A stretch of DNA of 64,000 nt from Brachynemurus nebulosus (lineage: Eukaryota > Arthropoda > Insecta > Neuroptera > Myrmeleontidae). Under the pieces are notes generated by a model, which was given only the letters and a program-made list of their open reading frames with translations, searched no databases and was not told where the DNA came from. Of this stretch, positions 1 through 10,479 are shown piece by piece (position 1 is the stretch's first letter; the number at the start of each line of letters is the position of its first letter). The translations under genes and the position numbers were made by a program. Location of the stretch: contig JAPWDM010000005.1 of NCBI GenBank assembly GCA_035578155.1, positions 30,372,108 to 30,436,107 on the forward strand. The letters are read 5' to 3'.

Positions 1-729
1 AAACTCCGCCTCAAACAATCCGGTTCATGTCCGTGTAACTCCGCCCCTGGTGTACTGGTGAAACTGGTATTGTTTGTTTCAGGGGGGGCTATGGCGTGTG
101 AGATGGAGTAAGTTTTATCGTGTTGCTGTTGTGTGTATGCATTGAGCAGGTTGAATACCGGACCCCAGTTTAGTCGTATTGAGATATTGCTGTAAAACAT
201 AGGTATAATAGATAGGCATACACCAATCGACCATATAGGCATATTTAAAATGCAACTACTGCCCCTTTTTTCTTATAATTAAAATCAATTTTTAGAAAAT
301 TTATTTTTTTTCGCAACAATTTCTTGCGCGTCAATTGTCGGAAGTGTGCAAGTGTTTGGTGATTTTTGACATTGTGTACCAAAAGAAAAAAATTCTAGTG
401 ATCCGAAATGTAGCAACGTGTGATACTTTCTGGACAAATCGTTTTATAAAATGTGATTTTTTGGATTTTGCTCGATATTTTTTTGGGTGATTTAAACCTT
501 TTTGTGACATGAAACCGAAACTTTTTGATCTGTGATCCCGCTAATTTGCACAAAACCTTACTGACAATGATTTAATGCAATATGAAACTCGAAAGTGTTC
601 TCAAATAATTTTTCTTTTTTTGTGTTTTGTGTTTTATTTTGTGTTTTTTTCTCTTTCTGGTGTTCCAAAAAATTTACCTAAACGTAAAGTAGTAATTTTG
701 GTAAATGAGTAAAATCGCTGACGCTTCGA
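1..729 (+). promoter_or_regulatory. Upstream region and probable 5' UTR of the midline/H15-like gene
   Basis: This stretch precedes the first coding ATG. A stop codon (TGA at 706-708) lies in frame just upstream of the ATG at 730, so the coding region does not extend further 5' in this exon. The first 130 bases are more GC-rich than the rest, and from about 340 onwards the sequence is T-rich and leader-like. No TATA box or initiator could be assigned with confidence, so the transcription start is unknown. A weak possible acceptor followed by a GTAAGT donor near 80-115 might mark a small non-coding exon, but nothing else supports it. Confidence 0.4.
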
Positions 730-755
730 ATGATGCTATTGGGTACAATGCATGA
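705..755 (+). CDS. Short upstream ORF overlapping the T-box gene start
   Basis: A 16-codon reading frame starts at ATG 705 and stops at TGA 753-755. It begins in a different frame 25 nt before the proposed start at 730 and ends inside the main reading frame. Its ATG has T at -3, a weak context. The in-frame ATGs of the main ORF at 733 and 748 both have A at -3, a better context. If the leader is transcribed as read, this uORF could lower translation or shift initiation to the later ATGs. It is only a reading frame; there is no evidence that it is translated. Confidence 0.3.
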   Translation: MSKIADASNDAIGYNA

Positions 756-931
756 AGACAGGTCGGTTGGTTTAGTTGTACCGACGGCGAAAACTCGCGC
801 GACGGATTTTTCAATAGCCGCGATAATGGCACGCGATGCTGTGACGGCTCGCGTTGCCGCCGTGCCGCCACAAACGTGTCGGGCAGCGTTAACTAATAAT
901 TCATCGTCACCAACACCTTCCGATTCAATTC
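730..931 (+). CDS. mid: Midline/H15 (Tbx20-class) T-box factor, exon 1 coding part
   Basis: This is the first coding exon of a T-box transcription factor. Sequence: ATG ATG at 730-735 opens a 67-codon frame ending one base into a codon at 931, followed by a strong donor (GTAAGT, 932-937). Residues 25-35 read TDFSIAAIMAR, which matches the FSIAA-type eh1-like motif near the N terminus of Tbx20/midline proteins. In that family the motif recruits Groucho-type co-repressors. The exon ends in a Ser/Thr/Pro-rich segment. The phase-1 end joins the exon at 7649 to make a Gln codon (C+AA). The start could instead be Met2 (733) or Met7 (748), both in better context; 730 is simply the first ATG after an in-frame stop. 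Midline and H15 are close paralogues, and the symbol is the likelier of the two. Confidence 0.87.
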
Positions 932-3900
932 GTAAGTATATTTCTTTTTTGAGCTAAATTATTTGGTAGTGAAAAATTTGATTTTCAGCAAATTGTTATA
1001 AATAACACTTGTTTTTAAAATTCTTCTGAAATCCTATTCTGGCGTTTTTGGTGTTCTTAAAAAAAATTGTCTTTTTGCAGATATTATTTGGCCAAATTAT
1101 TAGAATCTTAATTTACTAAAAACTTGGAACACTTTCAAATAATTCGTAATTGCAATTCCGAAATAAACTAAGAATTGATTAGTTCAAAATAACCATTGGA
1201 AGGTTTTTTCTTATTAGGCCAAATGAAAATTTCCTCAGGAGTTAGCAGATAAAATATTGTACAAAACAACGATCCGAATTTTACTGTAGTTGCTTTGATT
1301 TTTTTCAAATGAAAACTTGACTAAACCAGTATATAGACGTTCAATCTATTAACCGAGAAGCTTGTAAAATTTAATTATGCTACCTCACCCAAACTTCAAT
1401 TCAAATGGACCTTATTTCCGAACAGTTAAACTCAAGTAAATATTGGTTTTGTGCAAAAAAAATTAGTGCATCTTTTAGTTAGTTTCTAACGTCTTTCATC
1501 TATGTCAAATACCACTGCATAAGTATCTACTTTATAGTTTTATGACCACTGTGGGTAAAATAGGATCCGGCCTAAGTACTCTTGAAATTGTATCAAAAGT
1601 GATGAAACAGTTGAGAGTTTAGCCTGGTTCTACATTTCTTTAAATAAAAAATTTGCTAAATGGACATTTTCATAAAAAATATTCAAGAAAATATCCAAAA
1701 ATTACTGTTTTTTGGACGCCATATTTTTTTTTTTTTTGAAACTTATGGTTTGAATTTTAGACCAAATTAGATAATTTACATGAAAAATATCTCGAAAACG
1801 CCCTTTTTAATATTAAAATGAATTTCGATATTTTTTTGAAATAATGACTTATTGTTATAGATGTACGCATGCGCATACATTTACGAATGCGCACACTTAA
1901 GTCATAATTAATTATTTGCACCTATGAAGGCTCCCATAGAAATTTTATGGTACAGAAATATTGAAGAATGTTATATGAAGACTTTTCAATCAATAATTAA
2001 TTTTATATAATATTTTAGCTCGTTTTTAATCATTTTCCAGCACCCCCACCAGCAAAATAATAATTTAATTGTAAGATCAATTCGAGGCGAGTTCCATTCT
2101 ATATATCTTCAAATTAAAACTTAATTAGACATTATTTAAAAAAAAACTAGGCTCAAAATTATTTTCGGAATTTTCTTCAGAGCTTCCATCGATATTATTT
2201 TGCTACAGTCAACTCAGTTAACTGAACAAAATCTTGGTCAATTGCAAGCCGCACTTGCGCAAATGTTATTCCGTACAGTAAATTGTTTTTTAAACATTAC
2301 GAATTCTTTCAAATTTTTCTAAAAGATTCTTTTACTCACAGAAGTGGCGGAGAGTATCTCCTTTGATACTTATTTCTGGGGAAATTCACCTGCACAATCA
2401 AATTTTCTGTAAATCTATAATTGGACCACCATGCACTCTAAATTGTCTGTGACAGACAGACGAACTGACACCAAAAACATTTTGTTAATGTCTCGATTTG
2501 TCGTTTTTAATATGGAACACTATAAAAACAGTTCTTCGTTAATTACTATGCATTAATTGCAAAAATTAGAAAATACATTTGCTATTTTGAATATACAAAA
2601 TTCGACTGTTACATTTCAACATAGTTGTGTCTAGATATAAAAAATATATTAAGCAAATTTATTTTTATAAAAAGTAAAAAAAAAAAAAATTAATTAAATT
2701 CAATTAAAAACTACTAGCAATTAATTTAAATATAACAATATGTTGTAGCTAATATGATTATAACCAATTAAAATAATGATTTTTTTTTTCAACGATAATT
2801 GTATATTATGTTCGTACCGATGTAGCATATACCTACCTATATATACATATAGATATATTCACAATTCACATAGGTAGATAATTTTATCTGCCTATTAAAA
2901 AAAAAATTGATACATATTATGAATATAATTAAAATTCACAAACATTACTATGTAGATAAAATAATTAAATATTGCAAATAATTTTTAATGATCGCTTTTT
3001 TTTTTCAAAGAAAAAAATCGCATGTTAAACTGTTTTTATCGTAACAACTTTGTATGTCGTTAAACAAACATAAAATTTTTAATTGGTAACATTTTCAAAT
3101 TGATTAGATAAAGTTTTCAAGCATCAAACATATTTAATATGGAATATAAAATGAAATTGTTTTCTCAGAAATTTTCTTAAATTGCGCCATGCATAAGCTT
3201 TCCATATAAATTGTACCGTTAAGCGCATGCGTTACTTAAATCTGCTCATGCGTACTATTTAGATACCATAACTATGGCGTAAGTAGTACCGTAAAATGAG
3301 TTGAAATGTTAATTTTCATTCAGGTAGCTTATTTTTTAATTTTACCTGTTTGAAAATCAAAATCTCTTTCTTTTTAGCCGGAAAATCTTAAAACTGGGAA
3401 ATCATAATTCATTTCACACTTAAGGTAAATAATTGGGAATTTTGTAAAAGATATACCTATGCACGAGTTCTATGGATAAAATTAATCTTTAGATTATTAA
3501 TAATATGATTCTCTGAATTTCTAACTTTCTATATGAGCTACAAAAACGACACTATTTATTAAACTGCGTTAAGGTCCAAATTAAAAATGATCGACTGCGG
3601 GTAGACCACCTTATGCGATGACAGATGTGATAAATTTTTAATCCTAGCAAAATATGAAGCAAATTTTATAACCTAAGTCTCAACATTTATTTAGTATTAG
3701 GTACTTTATTGGTAATAACTTATGACAAACTCAAGTACAACCGTTTTTGAACTATAAATTATTAGTTAATTACAAGAAATACTTTGTTTAGTTTGTTTGA
3801 TCTGTTCATCAGAGTTCGTTTACTACCCATGCGATAAGTTACTTTATGTACCTACCTTCTACGCATTTTACTTATTACTTACTATTTATCGTTTCAGCGT

Positions 3901-4794
3901 GAATCTCCATAAAAATTAGTATTACGAAATTTAGTTATTGTCAAAAGTAAATCAAAATATTAGGATGAAAATGTTGAGAAGGGAACAAAAAAGTTAAAAC
4001 TGAAAGTGTTCTAATTACTGTAGCCGAAAGTTTAATTTAAAAACTAAAAAAATATTTGTATAACTGTATTTAAATTATGACTGAATCATGTCAGAAATGC
4101 TCATGACATAATATTTTAACAAGAAGACAATTTTATAATTAACAAATCAGTATGAAAATATCTCTCACTGCGTCATAATATCATTCGGTGGGTGCATGAA
4201 CGGTGCTGTATGTTTTTATCCCACAGGAACACTTTCGAAAACAACGCAAATAATATCCCATTCTCATCATGGCCGGTGTCGTATCGTGGCACAGTAAAGG
4301 ATGGCATTAATAAATAAATCCACCTTTTCAAAATTGTGAACTAGGGAAGAGATAAAATTGAAATTACAACACACACACAAAACGAAATGTGATGGATTTA
4401 AAATAAATTCCTCAAATAAATTCCTTCAATATATTTACGTTACGAATGCTCTCCGCTCTCTCTCTCTCTCTCTCTCTCTCGGCTTGTTTGGGAGTTACGA
4501 ATGTTATTATTGTGTTGTATGGAGAGATGGTAACGTTGTTATTTTCCCCACATTTATACTCTAAAACTCAATCTGATATAATCCTTCGTGATGCATCTCA
4601 AATTACCAATCTACTCTCGCTGTAATATACAGAGCAAAATAATACTTAAATATATAGGTACAATTTCAAGTTTCTCTACGTACATAAAATAATGTACAGC
4701 AGTGGCCAAGAAAATGTGACTCTAGAAGGTGAGAACTTTTCTTCCCTGTGTTATAAATAATTGTCTTTTATTTGCCAATAATAAGGTTGGGGTA
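932..4794 (+). other. Intron 1, first part: AT-rich non-coding sequence
   Basis: This is intron sequence after the GTAAGT donor. Homopolymer A and T runs are common. A (CT)n tract lies at about 4455-4480. I found no exon-like stretch and no clean element boundary. A phrase at about 2450-2520 with repeated GACAGAC resembles the tail of a dispersed repeat but could not be bounded. Confidence 0.6.
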
Positions 4795-5228
4795 GGGGGG
4801 GGCAAAACGGGGTAGTTAAGAAACCGTTATGATTTTAAGGACTGAAATATGTTGAATCTTATTATTTTCAGTTGTAATTAAAGTAAAATAAGCAAATTTC
4901 GAGCTGCCGTAAGATAAAAAAAAATTTTTACGGACAAAATGGGGTACCCCTTAATAATGTAAGATTATAAATATATTCATAAGAAAACCAAGCTACCAAA
5001 TAATAATATTTTTTTAGGAGTAATTTACGTAAAATGAATCACCATTTGTATTAGTAGTGGATGCAGAGGCGAAAAATAATTATTTTTTTAATAATTCTAA
5101 ATTGTTCTTCGTTATCGAATAAAATGTTTTTATCAAATGAAAACTATTTGGTTTTCAATATTATCAAATTTGAAAATATAAAAATTTTTACCAAATTTTT
5201 GGGGTACCCCATTTTGCCCCCCCCCCCC
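4795..5228. mobile_element. TA-flanked MITE with G-run ends
   Basis: The element is bounded by TA (4793-4794) and TA (5229-5230). The left end reads G8 CAAAACGGGGTA and the right end, reverse-complemented, G12 CAAAATGGGGTACCCC. The CAAAATGGGGTA motif occurs again inside (about 4936-4950). A TA duplication with short inverted ends fits a Tc1/mariner-superfamily non-autonomous element, but no transposase is present and other TA-targeting groups are possible. The 68-residue reading frame across it is not convincing as a gene. Confidence 0.6.
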
Positions 5229-6879
5229 TATATTAAATTACTAGTTAATATTTTTGAGCAATTTTAGATTTTGAAAATTGATTTTCGGTTACGAGTTTTC
5301 ACCCTCAAAACTGTTTTTTATTCAAAAGTTAAAAATTTCTTTGATTTTGTTTTCTTTCAATCAAAAAAAATATATTAATTCAATAACAGGAGTAAACGAT
5401 TCCTGAAAAAAAATCAAAGAAATAATTTGTATAATTGTGTAAAACTACTTTATATTAGAGTTTAAAAATTACACTAATTGCAAGTCTAATTACATAAGCA
5501 TTTTATACTTTTTTGAATCATTTGGAAAAAATTAAAAATCAAGAAATTTTAGCAATTCGAATCCGGGCCTGATGAATACTCTAGTCATTCAGAATAGGAT
5601 GACTAGAATATTCATCAGGCCCGGATTCAGTCCAAGGAAAGAAGTTCTCGCAAGCGAGCAAAATTTAAGTTGAATAGCGTTGCCAGCAATTAAATACTTA
5701 TTTGAAATATTGAACAAATTTAATTGCATTGACTAGTTTCTTAATTTGTCCACTGCAGTGTATTTAATATCATATTATTTTATGTAATATACTTAAATGA
5801 CATTTAAATAATTTATTTTTAATTTTTATAATCTTAAATTTCCCGCAGTTACAAAAAAATGGTATATACGATATGGGACTAAAGTGTTTCCCGTTGACCC
5901 TTTGACTAACTGTAAAATATAAATTACAAAAAAGTGTAAAATTACTTAAGATTTTGTGTAAACTTTATACTAATGAAAGGTGTAATTTTACACAATCTTA
6001 TGAAATAATACAAAAGTTGTAATTTTTCAAATGATTTCGTTTTATATTTACACAATTATATCGTGTTTTGTTTTATATTTACACAATTTTATTCGTGTAT
6101 TTTTTATACAATTGTGTAAAATTGTATCTTTTAATAGTGTAGTATTAAACGATAACAGTAAATAGGTATATTAAATTGTGTAAAAATACACTCAGTTGTT
6201 CCTATTACTCCTCAGTGTTTTTATTTTTGCATTTTTATTCAATACTACAGATACAGTAAAATTACAATTTTTACAATTTTTGTCTTCTTTGTTAGTCTCA
6301 AAAAATGATTGCAAGTAGGTATATGCTTTTGGCTCAAATTTTCTGTCTCCTTTATACTGATCTTGACTGTACTTTATTATTTTTCGAATCAAATGGAAAC
6401 CTGGCTTGATCCATTTGTACTATTTGTGTACGTTACTTGTAATAATTGGATTTAAATCTCACCAGTTTGAAATATCGTTGGATTATCACCCGATCTACTG
6501 TTTCTTTCATTTCTTCAAATATCTTCATTTATAAAATTGTAATACCTATACTTATAGGAGAGTATGAAATCGTTTTTTTTTTTTCTTTTTTAATATTAAT
6601 ATTTATTTTTATTTTATTTTTTTTTTTTTGTAATGCGCAGCGCAGGTGAAAAATTGTTTCAACTACTGTGCTTTGTTTGTTTTGAAACCGGATTTTAAGA
6701 ATAATTATGGGTAATTAATTAAATTCAAAAAATTTATTAATGGACGTTAATGGTTATTGCATAAAATATAAATATTTACAGAAAATATTTTCCGATTTTA
6801 TAATTTCGAATACCAAAAATAAATAATTGTATAATTATTTAGATAAATTTCGTCTTTAATATTAAAACGTTTTAATATA
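5229..6879 (+). other. Intron 1, middle part
   Basis: This part is AT-rich with no exon-like signal. It contains the hairpin described separately (5559-5628) and a zone at about 5920-6190 where short phrases such as TTTACACAAT and TTGTGTAAA recur in both orientations. That may be a decayed repeat, but I could not bound it. Confidence 0.5.
5559..5628. repeat. Near-perfect 70-nt hairpin
   Basis: Two arms of about 30 nt (GAATCCGGGCCTGATGAATA at 5559 and its complement ending at 5628) surround a loop of about 10 nt. Only one or two positions mismatch. The arms are noticeably more GC-rich than the surroundings. It lies in intron 1 of the T-box gene, so it would be transcribed. The length suits a hairpin RNA, but it could equally be the remnant of a very small palindromic transposon. 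Confidence 0.7.
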
Positions 6880-7589
6880 GGGGAGAAGCGTGTCAATTGT
6901 AACAAAAGGTCCGTTGTAACTAGGGCTTGGAATACCGGTGTCTTTTTATAATACCGGTATTTATTCGGTATTAGCATTTAAGATACCGGAATTCCGGTAT
7001 TTCGGTATTTTTTTGGTATTGAATGAAGATAGTATAGAAAAAAGGAAAAAACATTAAAAATCATTTAATAAAATTAATTAGTAACAGTAATAATAACAAA
7101 CTACATCATCTTTGAATTTTAAAAATATAAATACATAATTTTGTATTTTTTCTTATAGAAAAATACTTAAAAATGTCACAGAATTATGAAAAAATATGAA
7201 TAAGTATAAGATATCTGGTCATCTGCACATATGGAAAAAATTAAGCAAAACTAAAGACATTGTAATAAAATTTATGTTGTAAATCTAACGTACAAAAGTA
7301 TTCAAAATATGTAATATATAAAGTATTCGATTTTGTTAATACCGAAACCGAAATACCGGTATTTGAAATTTTAATACCGGTTTTACAAAACATTTAAAAA
7401 TTTCCGGTATTCCGGCTTTTCGGTAGTACCGGAATACCGGTATCCAAGCTCTAGTTGTAACAATAGAAATTTGCTTAAAAAGTGATTGATATTTCTCCGT
7501 AGTTTCTGTTTCTTGAAATAACTAAAGAGTTTGTTTAAATTTTTTTAGAGACATTAAATGTTCTTGTTACTATTGTCCCACCTGTTCCC
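6880..7589. mobile_element. TA-flanked element split by a hAT-type insertion
   Basis: The flanks are TA (6878-6879) and TA (7590-7591). The left end is GGGGAGAAGCGTGTCAATTG followed by TAACAA; the right end, reversed, is GGGAACAGGTGGGACAATAG followed by TAACAA. Without the insertion at 6921-7453 it would be only about 170 bp. The GGGGAGAAG end is shared with the element at 38716-39704. Its right end lies about 60 bp before the exon 2 acceptor, so this insertion is very close to the coding exon. Confidence 0.6.
6921..7453. mobile_element. hAT-type non-autonomous element
   Basis: An exact 8-bp target duplication, GTTGTAAC, lies at 6913-6920 and 7454-7461. Terminal inverted repeats are TAGGGCTTGGAATACCGG on the left and TAGAGCTTGGATACCGG (reversed) on the right. 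Both ends carry many reiterated ACCGGTAT and CCGGAAT phrases, a subterminal pattern typical of transposase-binding sites. An 8-bp duplication with T/CAG ends is the hAT signature. There is no coding sequence. Confidence 0.88.
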
Positions 7590-7648
7590 TACAGTAGGCA
7601 TCTAGAAAATTTTATTTAATATAATTTATAAAGTCATTTTACTTGCAG

Positions 7649-8213
7649 AATCATTATCACGACAAAGTTCACCGGGCATCGTCACCGAGGCGTGTAAAGT
7701 GGAAGATGATGACGATATCGAAGTGGACGTTGAAGAATGTTCGGACAGTGAAACCTCCCCGTATCATAGTGAAACCTCTTCCCCGTATAAACTTCATCCA
7801 CATCGTACTAAAATCTATAAAAATAATTACACTTCCACCGCCGCGCATCACAATAATTCTGGGACGCTCTTACGACGATCCCCCGGTATGACATCCGAAT
7901 GTGGATCGGATATACCGGACGGGACGGAACGTGATGATAGTCCGGAATTATTATCACCCGGGTTAGATGATAAATCGTCATCGGGCACAACAACAAATGG
8001 TTCGAGTTCGGGTGTCGGATCGGCCGGATCCGGAAGTGGTAATAATAGTAGTAGTAGTGGTGGGGGTAAAGGACATAGCTCGGGTAGTTCAAAGGTTAAA
8101 GCGCGTTGTAACTGTGAAGAACTGTTGAGTACGGAATGTCATTTGGAAACGAAAGATTTGTGGGATAAATTTCACGATCTTGGAACGGAAATGATTATAA
8201 CGAAAACTGGAAG
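7649..8213 (+). CDS. mid: Midline/H15 (Tbx20-class) T-box factor, exon 2 with the start of the T-box
   Basis: This second coding exon follows an acceptor (ACTTGCAG, 7641-7648). It contributes 187 codons plus two bases and ends at a donor AAG|GTTTGT (8213/8214), phase 2. It opens with a Ser-rich piece, then an acidic run (EDDDDIEVDVEE, about residues 86-97), a His/Asn/Thr-rich stretch, and a long Ser/Gly/Asn low-complexity linker. A Cys-rich lead-in (RCNCEELL) precedes the first 25 residues of the T-box DNA-binding domain (LETKDLWDKF, GTEMIITKTG; about residues 232-256). The CNCEEL lead-in and LETKDLW favour midline/H15 (Tbx20) over bifid/omb, whose T-box starts differently. The break just after TGR fits an intron seen there in T-box genes; the next residues should be RMFP. 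GC content and codon use stand out clearly from the flanking intron. The rest of the T-box and the C terminus were not found. Confidence 0.93.
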
Positions 8214-8462
8214 GTTTGTGGATTTTTTTGTTGTTTATAAATATTTTTTGCATTTAAGATAAAATTAATTGATTTCATTGGCATCGACAGTAGAAAGGCA
8301 AACTGCTATATCTTTTTAGTAAAATACAAATAATGCATTTTTTAGCGAATTTCCAGAATGGAATTCAGCTATTACAGCCACCGTCATGGCGCGACTTGAG
8401 CCCGGGACTATGGCAGAAATTTGTTTTTAGGTCCCTTGAAACTGAAAATAATATTCACTAAA

Positions 8463-8465
<3 letters not shown>

Positions 8466-8526
<61 letters not shown>

Positions 8527-8540
8527 TATATATATATACA

Positions 8541-8607
<67 letters not shown>
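8466..8607. repeat. (TA)n microsatellite
   Basis: A long TA dinucleotide tract interrupted twice by CAG-containing units. It forms the left boundary of the middle block described at 8346-9245. Confidence 0.97.
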
Positions 8608-8608
<1 letters not shown>

Positions 8609-9018
8609 TGTGTGAGTTTTTCGAGAGTTGCCATTTTTATTACAGCCAAACCGTTGATTTAATCGAAAAATTGTTCAAATAAGAGTTGTAGATATCGACG
8701 GGGCCAACCGATTGCTATAGTCAGGAGCTTTATGGCTCTTATGGTTTTCGAGCTATGATACAAACTTATAGATTTTTAAATGAGCTATATATTAATTTTT
8801 CGATAAAACGGATCTAATGCATTAATTATCAACATAAATAAACAAAAAATTTTTTTACCCAAGTTTAATTTCTTAATTTTTCTGTAATTTATCAGTTAGG
8901 CGGTAAAAATATGCATATCTACTTGAGGCTACTTCAACCGATAGTGTTTTTCTTGGTCACATTTCCATTACATCCAAGAAAAGAACCTTTTCCAGTACCG
9001 TTTCTATCATACAATTCA

Positions 9019-9020
<2 letters not shown>

Positions 9021-9112
<92 letters not shown>

Positions 9113-9135
9113 AGTGTGTGTGTGTGTGTGAGTGT
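9021..9135. repeat. (TA)n followed by (TG)n microsatellite
   Basis: A TA tract passes directly into a TG tract with two TGAG interruptions. It is the right boundary of the middle block. Confidence 0.97.
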
Positions 9136-9245
9136 GTCCGCGCGATAACGAAGTATCCACTTCTTACGAAATTTGGTAAAAACATTGGAAGTCCCAAACG
9201 CTTGGATGAGTTCGTCAGCTAGACACGTCGGATGCCAGGAACATG

Positions 9246-10243
9246 GATTTTGTCCTCGCAAAAAATTAGTTTTTTGCCAAAATTTCCACTTATTCAAAAA
9301 CTTTTGCGAAATTCTTTTACATCATTTAAAAGAGGAGAAAAAATTACATAAAAAGGGTCCTTAAACTATTATTCTATGTCAGCTAGTTTCCGAGAACAAC
9401 TAATTTATATAAACGGAAATTCGCTATGTTATGCAGGTTGCTCCGACAGGGGTATTTTTTGTATCGCTTCTCAATGCTTAATCAATGTTTACTATGTTTT
9501 TAAAAGTAAATTTCTGCTGAACACCTACGATTTGAACCAGCAACATTTGCGTATCTTTAAACATTTAGCTTTTCTACTATAATTATACTTGTGCTATGAA
9601 GATTACACTGGTTCTTTTTTCTTCAAAAGTAGACAGAACAATTTTTTGCAGGTTTTATTAAATAAAAATTAAATTAGATAAGTTGAAAAGTTGTTAAAGT
9701 CATTAAACGTTTTGACAAAAATATGACTGATTGCACACTATGGATGCAATAACTATGGGTACGCCATGTGTATACTTAAATTGACATTAAGGTTTTATTT
9801 ATTTAATTTTTGCTTTCAGGACTGCTAAAGTAGCGGAGCATTGTAATCACTTTTGAAATATAAAAATTTTTCCTTCCTAAAATCAAAATTTTCATGTACA
9901 TTTTACGTTTTAGATCTTTTTGAACAATTTTGATTTCGTGTCTGTCTGTGTCTTGCCAGATCGTACCAAGTGGCATAACTTCTGAACTATTCGATTGTTT
10001 TTAATGGAATTTGCAGAAATTATATACAGTCTTTTTCCTAGATGGTCCCCTACTGATTTCAGTAGCAAGTGGCATAACTTTTAAGCTATCCGATTGTTCT
10101 TGATAAAATTTTTAGGAGTTATGCGATTTAGTTCCCAGTAATGGTAGTTATGGTAGCTACGGTAGCATAACTACCATTAAATATGGATATCTTACTTACT
10201 ATTAATCCCACTTCACTTAAATTTTGAGAGTTAGTCTGTAATA
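9246..10243. other. Intronic stretch with a repeat tail and a short duplication
   Basis: There is no gene. At about 9418-9455 a phrase ATGCAGGTTGCTCCGACAGG, then GGTATTTT, matches phrases at about 39861 and 50099 and is probably the conserved end of a dispersed repeat. CAAGTGGCATAACTT followed by an ATTCGATTGTT-like phrase is present twice (about 9968 and 10066). The rest is AT-rich. Confidence 0.5.
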
Positions 10244-10479
10244 GTTATTTTCGATACATATGCGTAAAGAGAGGTATTCTAGTAGGCTTAAATTGGGGGA
10301 CGAGTGTAAGGGACTGACGTATACATAATGAGATCGAGTGCGCTGTCTACTCCCACGAGCCGTCAGGCGAGTGGGGGTAAGCGCACGAGATCTCGTTGTG
10401 TATGTGTCAGTCCCTTTAGCGAGTGCCCCAGTTTAAGCCTATTAGATGCCTCTCTTTACGTATACGTATCGAACATAAT
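10244..10479. mobile_element. Foldback MITE of about 236 bp
   Basis: Almost the whole element is one inverted repeat. The left arm starts TTATTTTCGATACATATGCG and the right arm, reversed, TTATGTTCGATACGTATACG. They share GTAAAGAGAGG, TAGGCTTAAA and AAGGGACTGAC, and meet around a short central GC-rich segment near 10355-10370. I could not define a target duplication. Confidence 0.75.

Larger units (their letters stand above)
8346..9245. repeat. Composite dispersed repeat with a middle block between two (TA)n tracts
   Basis: A left block (about 8346-8465) leads into a (TA)n tract (8466-8607, interrupted by CAGT). A middle block (about 8608-9020) leads to a second (TA)n(TG)n tract (9021-9135), followed by a right block containing GACACGTCGGATGCC (about 9224-9238). 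The left and right blocks occur together around a single (TA)n at 46514-46840, and the middle block recurs, reversed, between (TA)n tracts at 23163-23556. The middle block therefore seems to be an insertion into the microsatellite of an older repeat. Repeating IY reading frames here are artefacts of (TA)n. Confidence 0.7.

Noticed and set aside
4358..4564. 68-codon frame including a Ser-Leu run
   Set aside because: The run is the translation of a (CT)n tract.
8421..9297. Reading frames of alternating Ile-Tyr and Thr-His residues on both strands
   Set aside because: They are translations of the (TA)n and (TG)n tracts.
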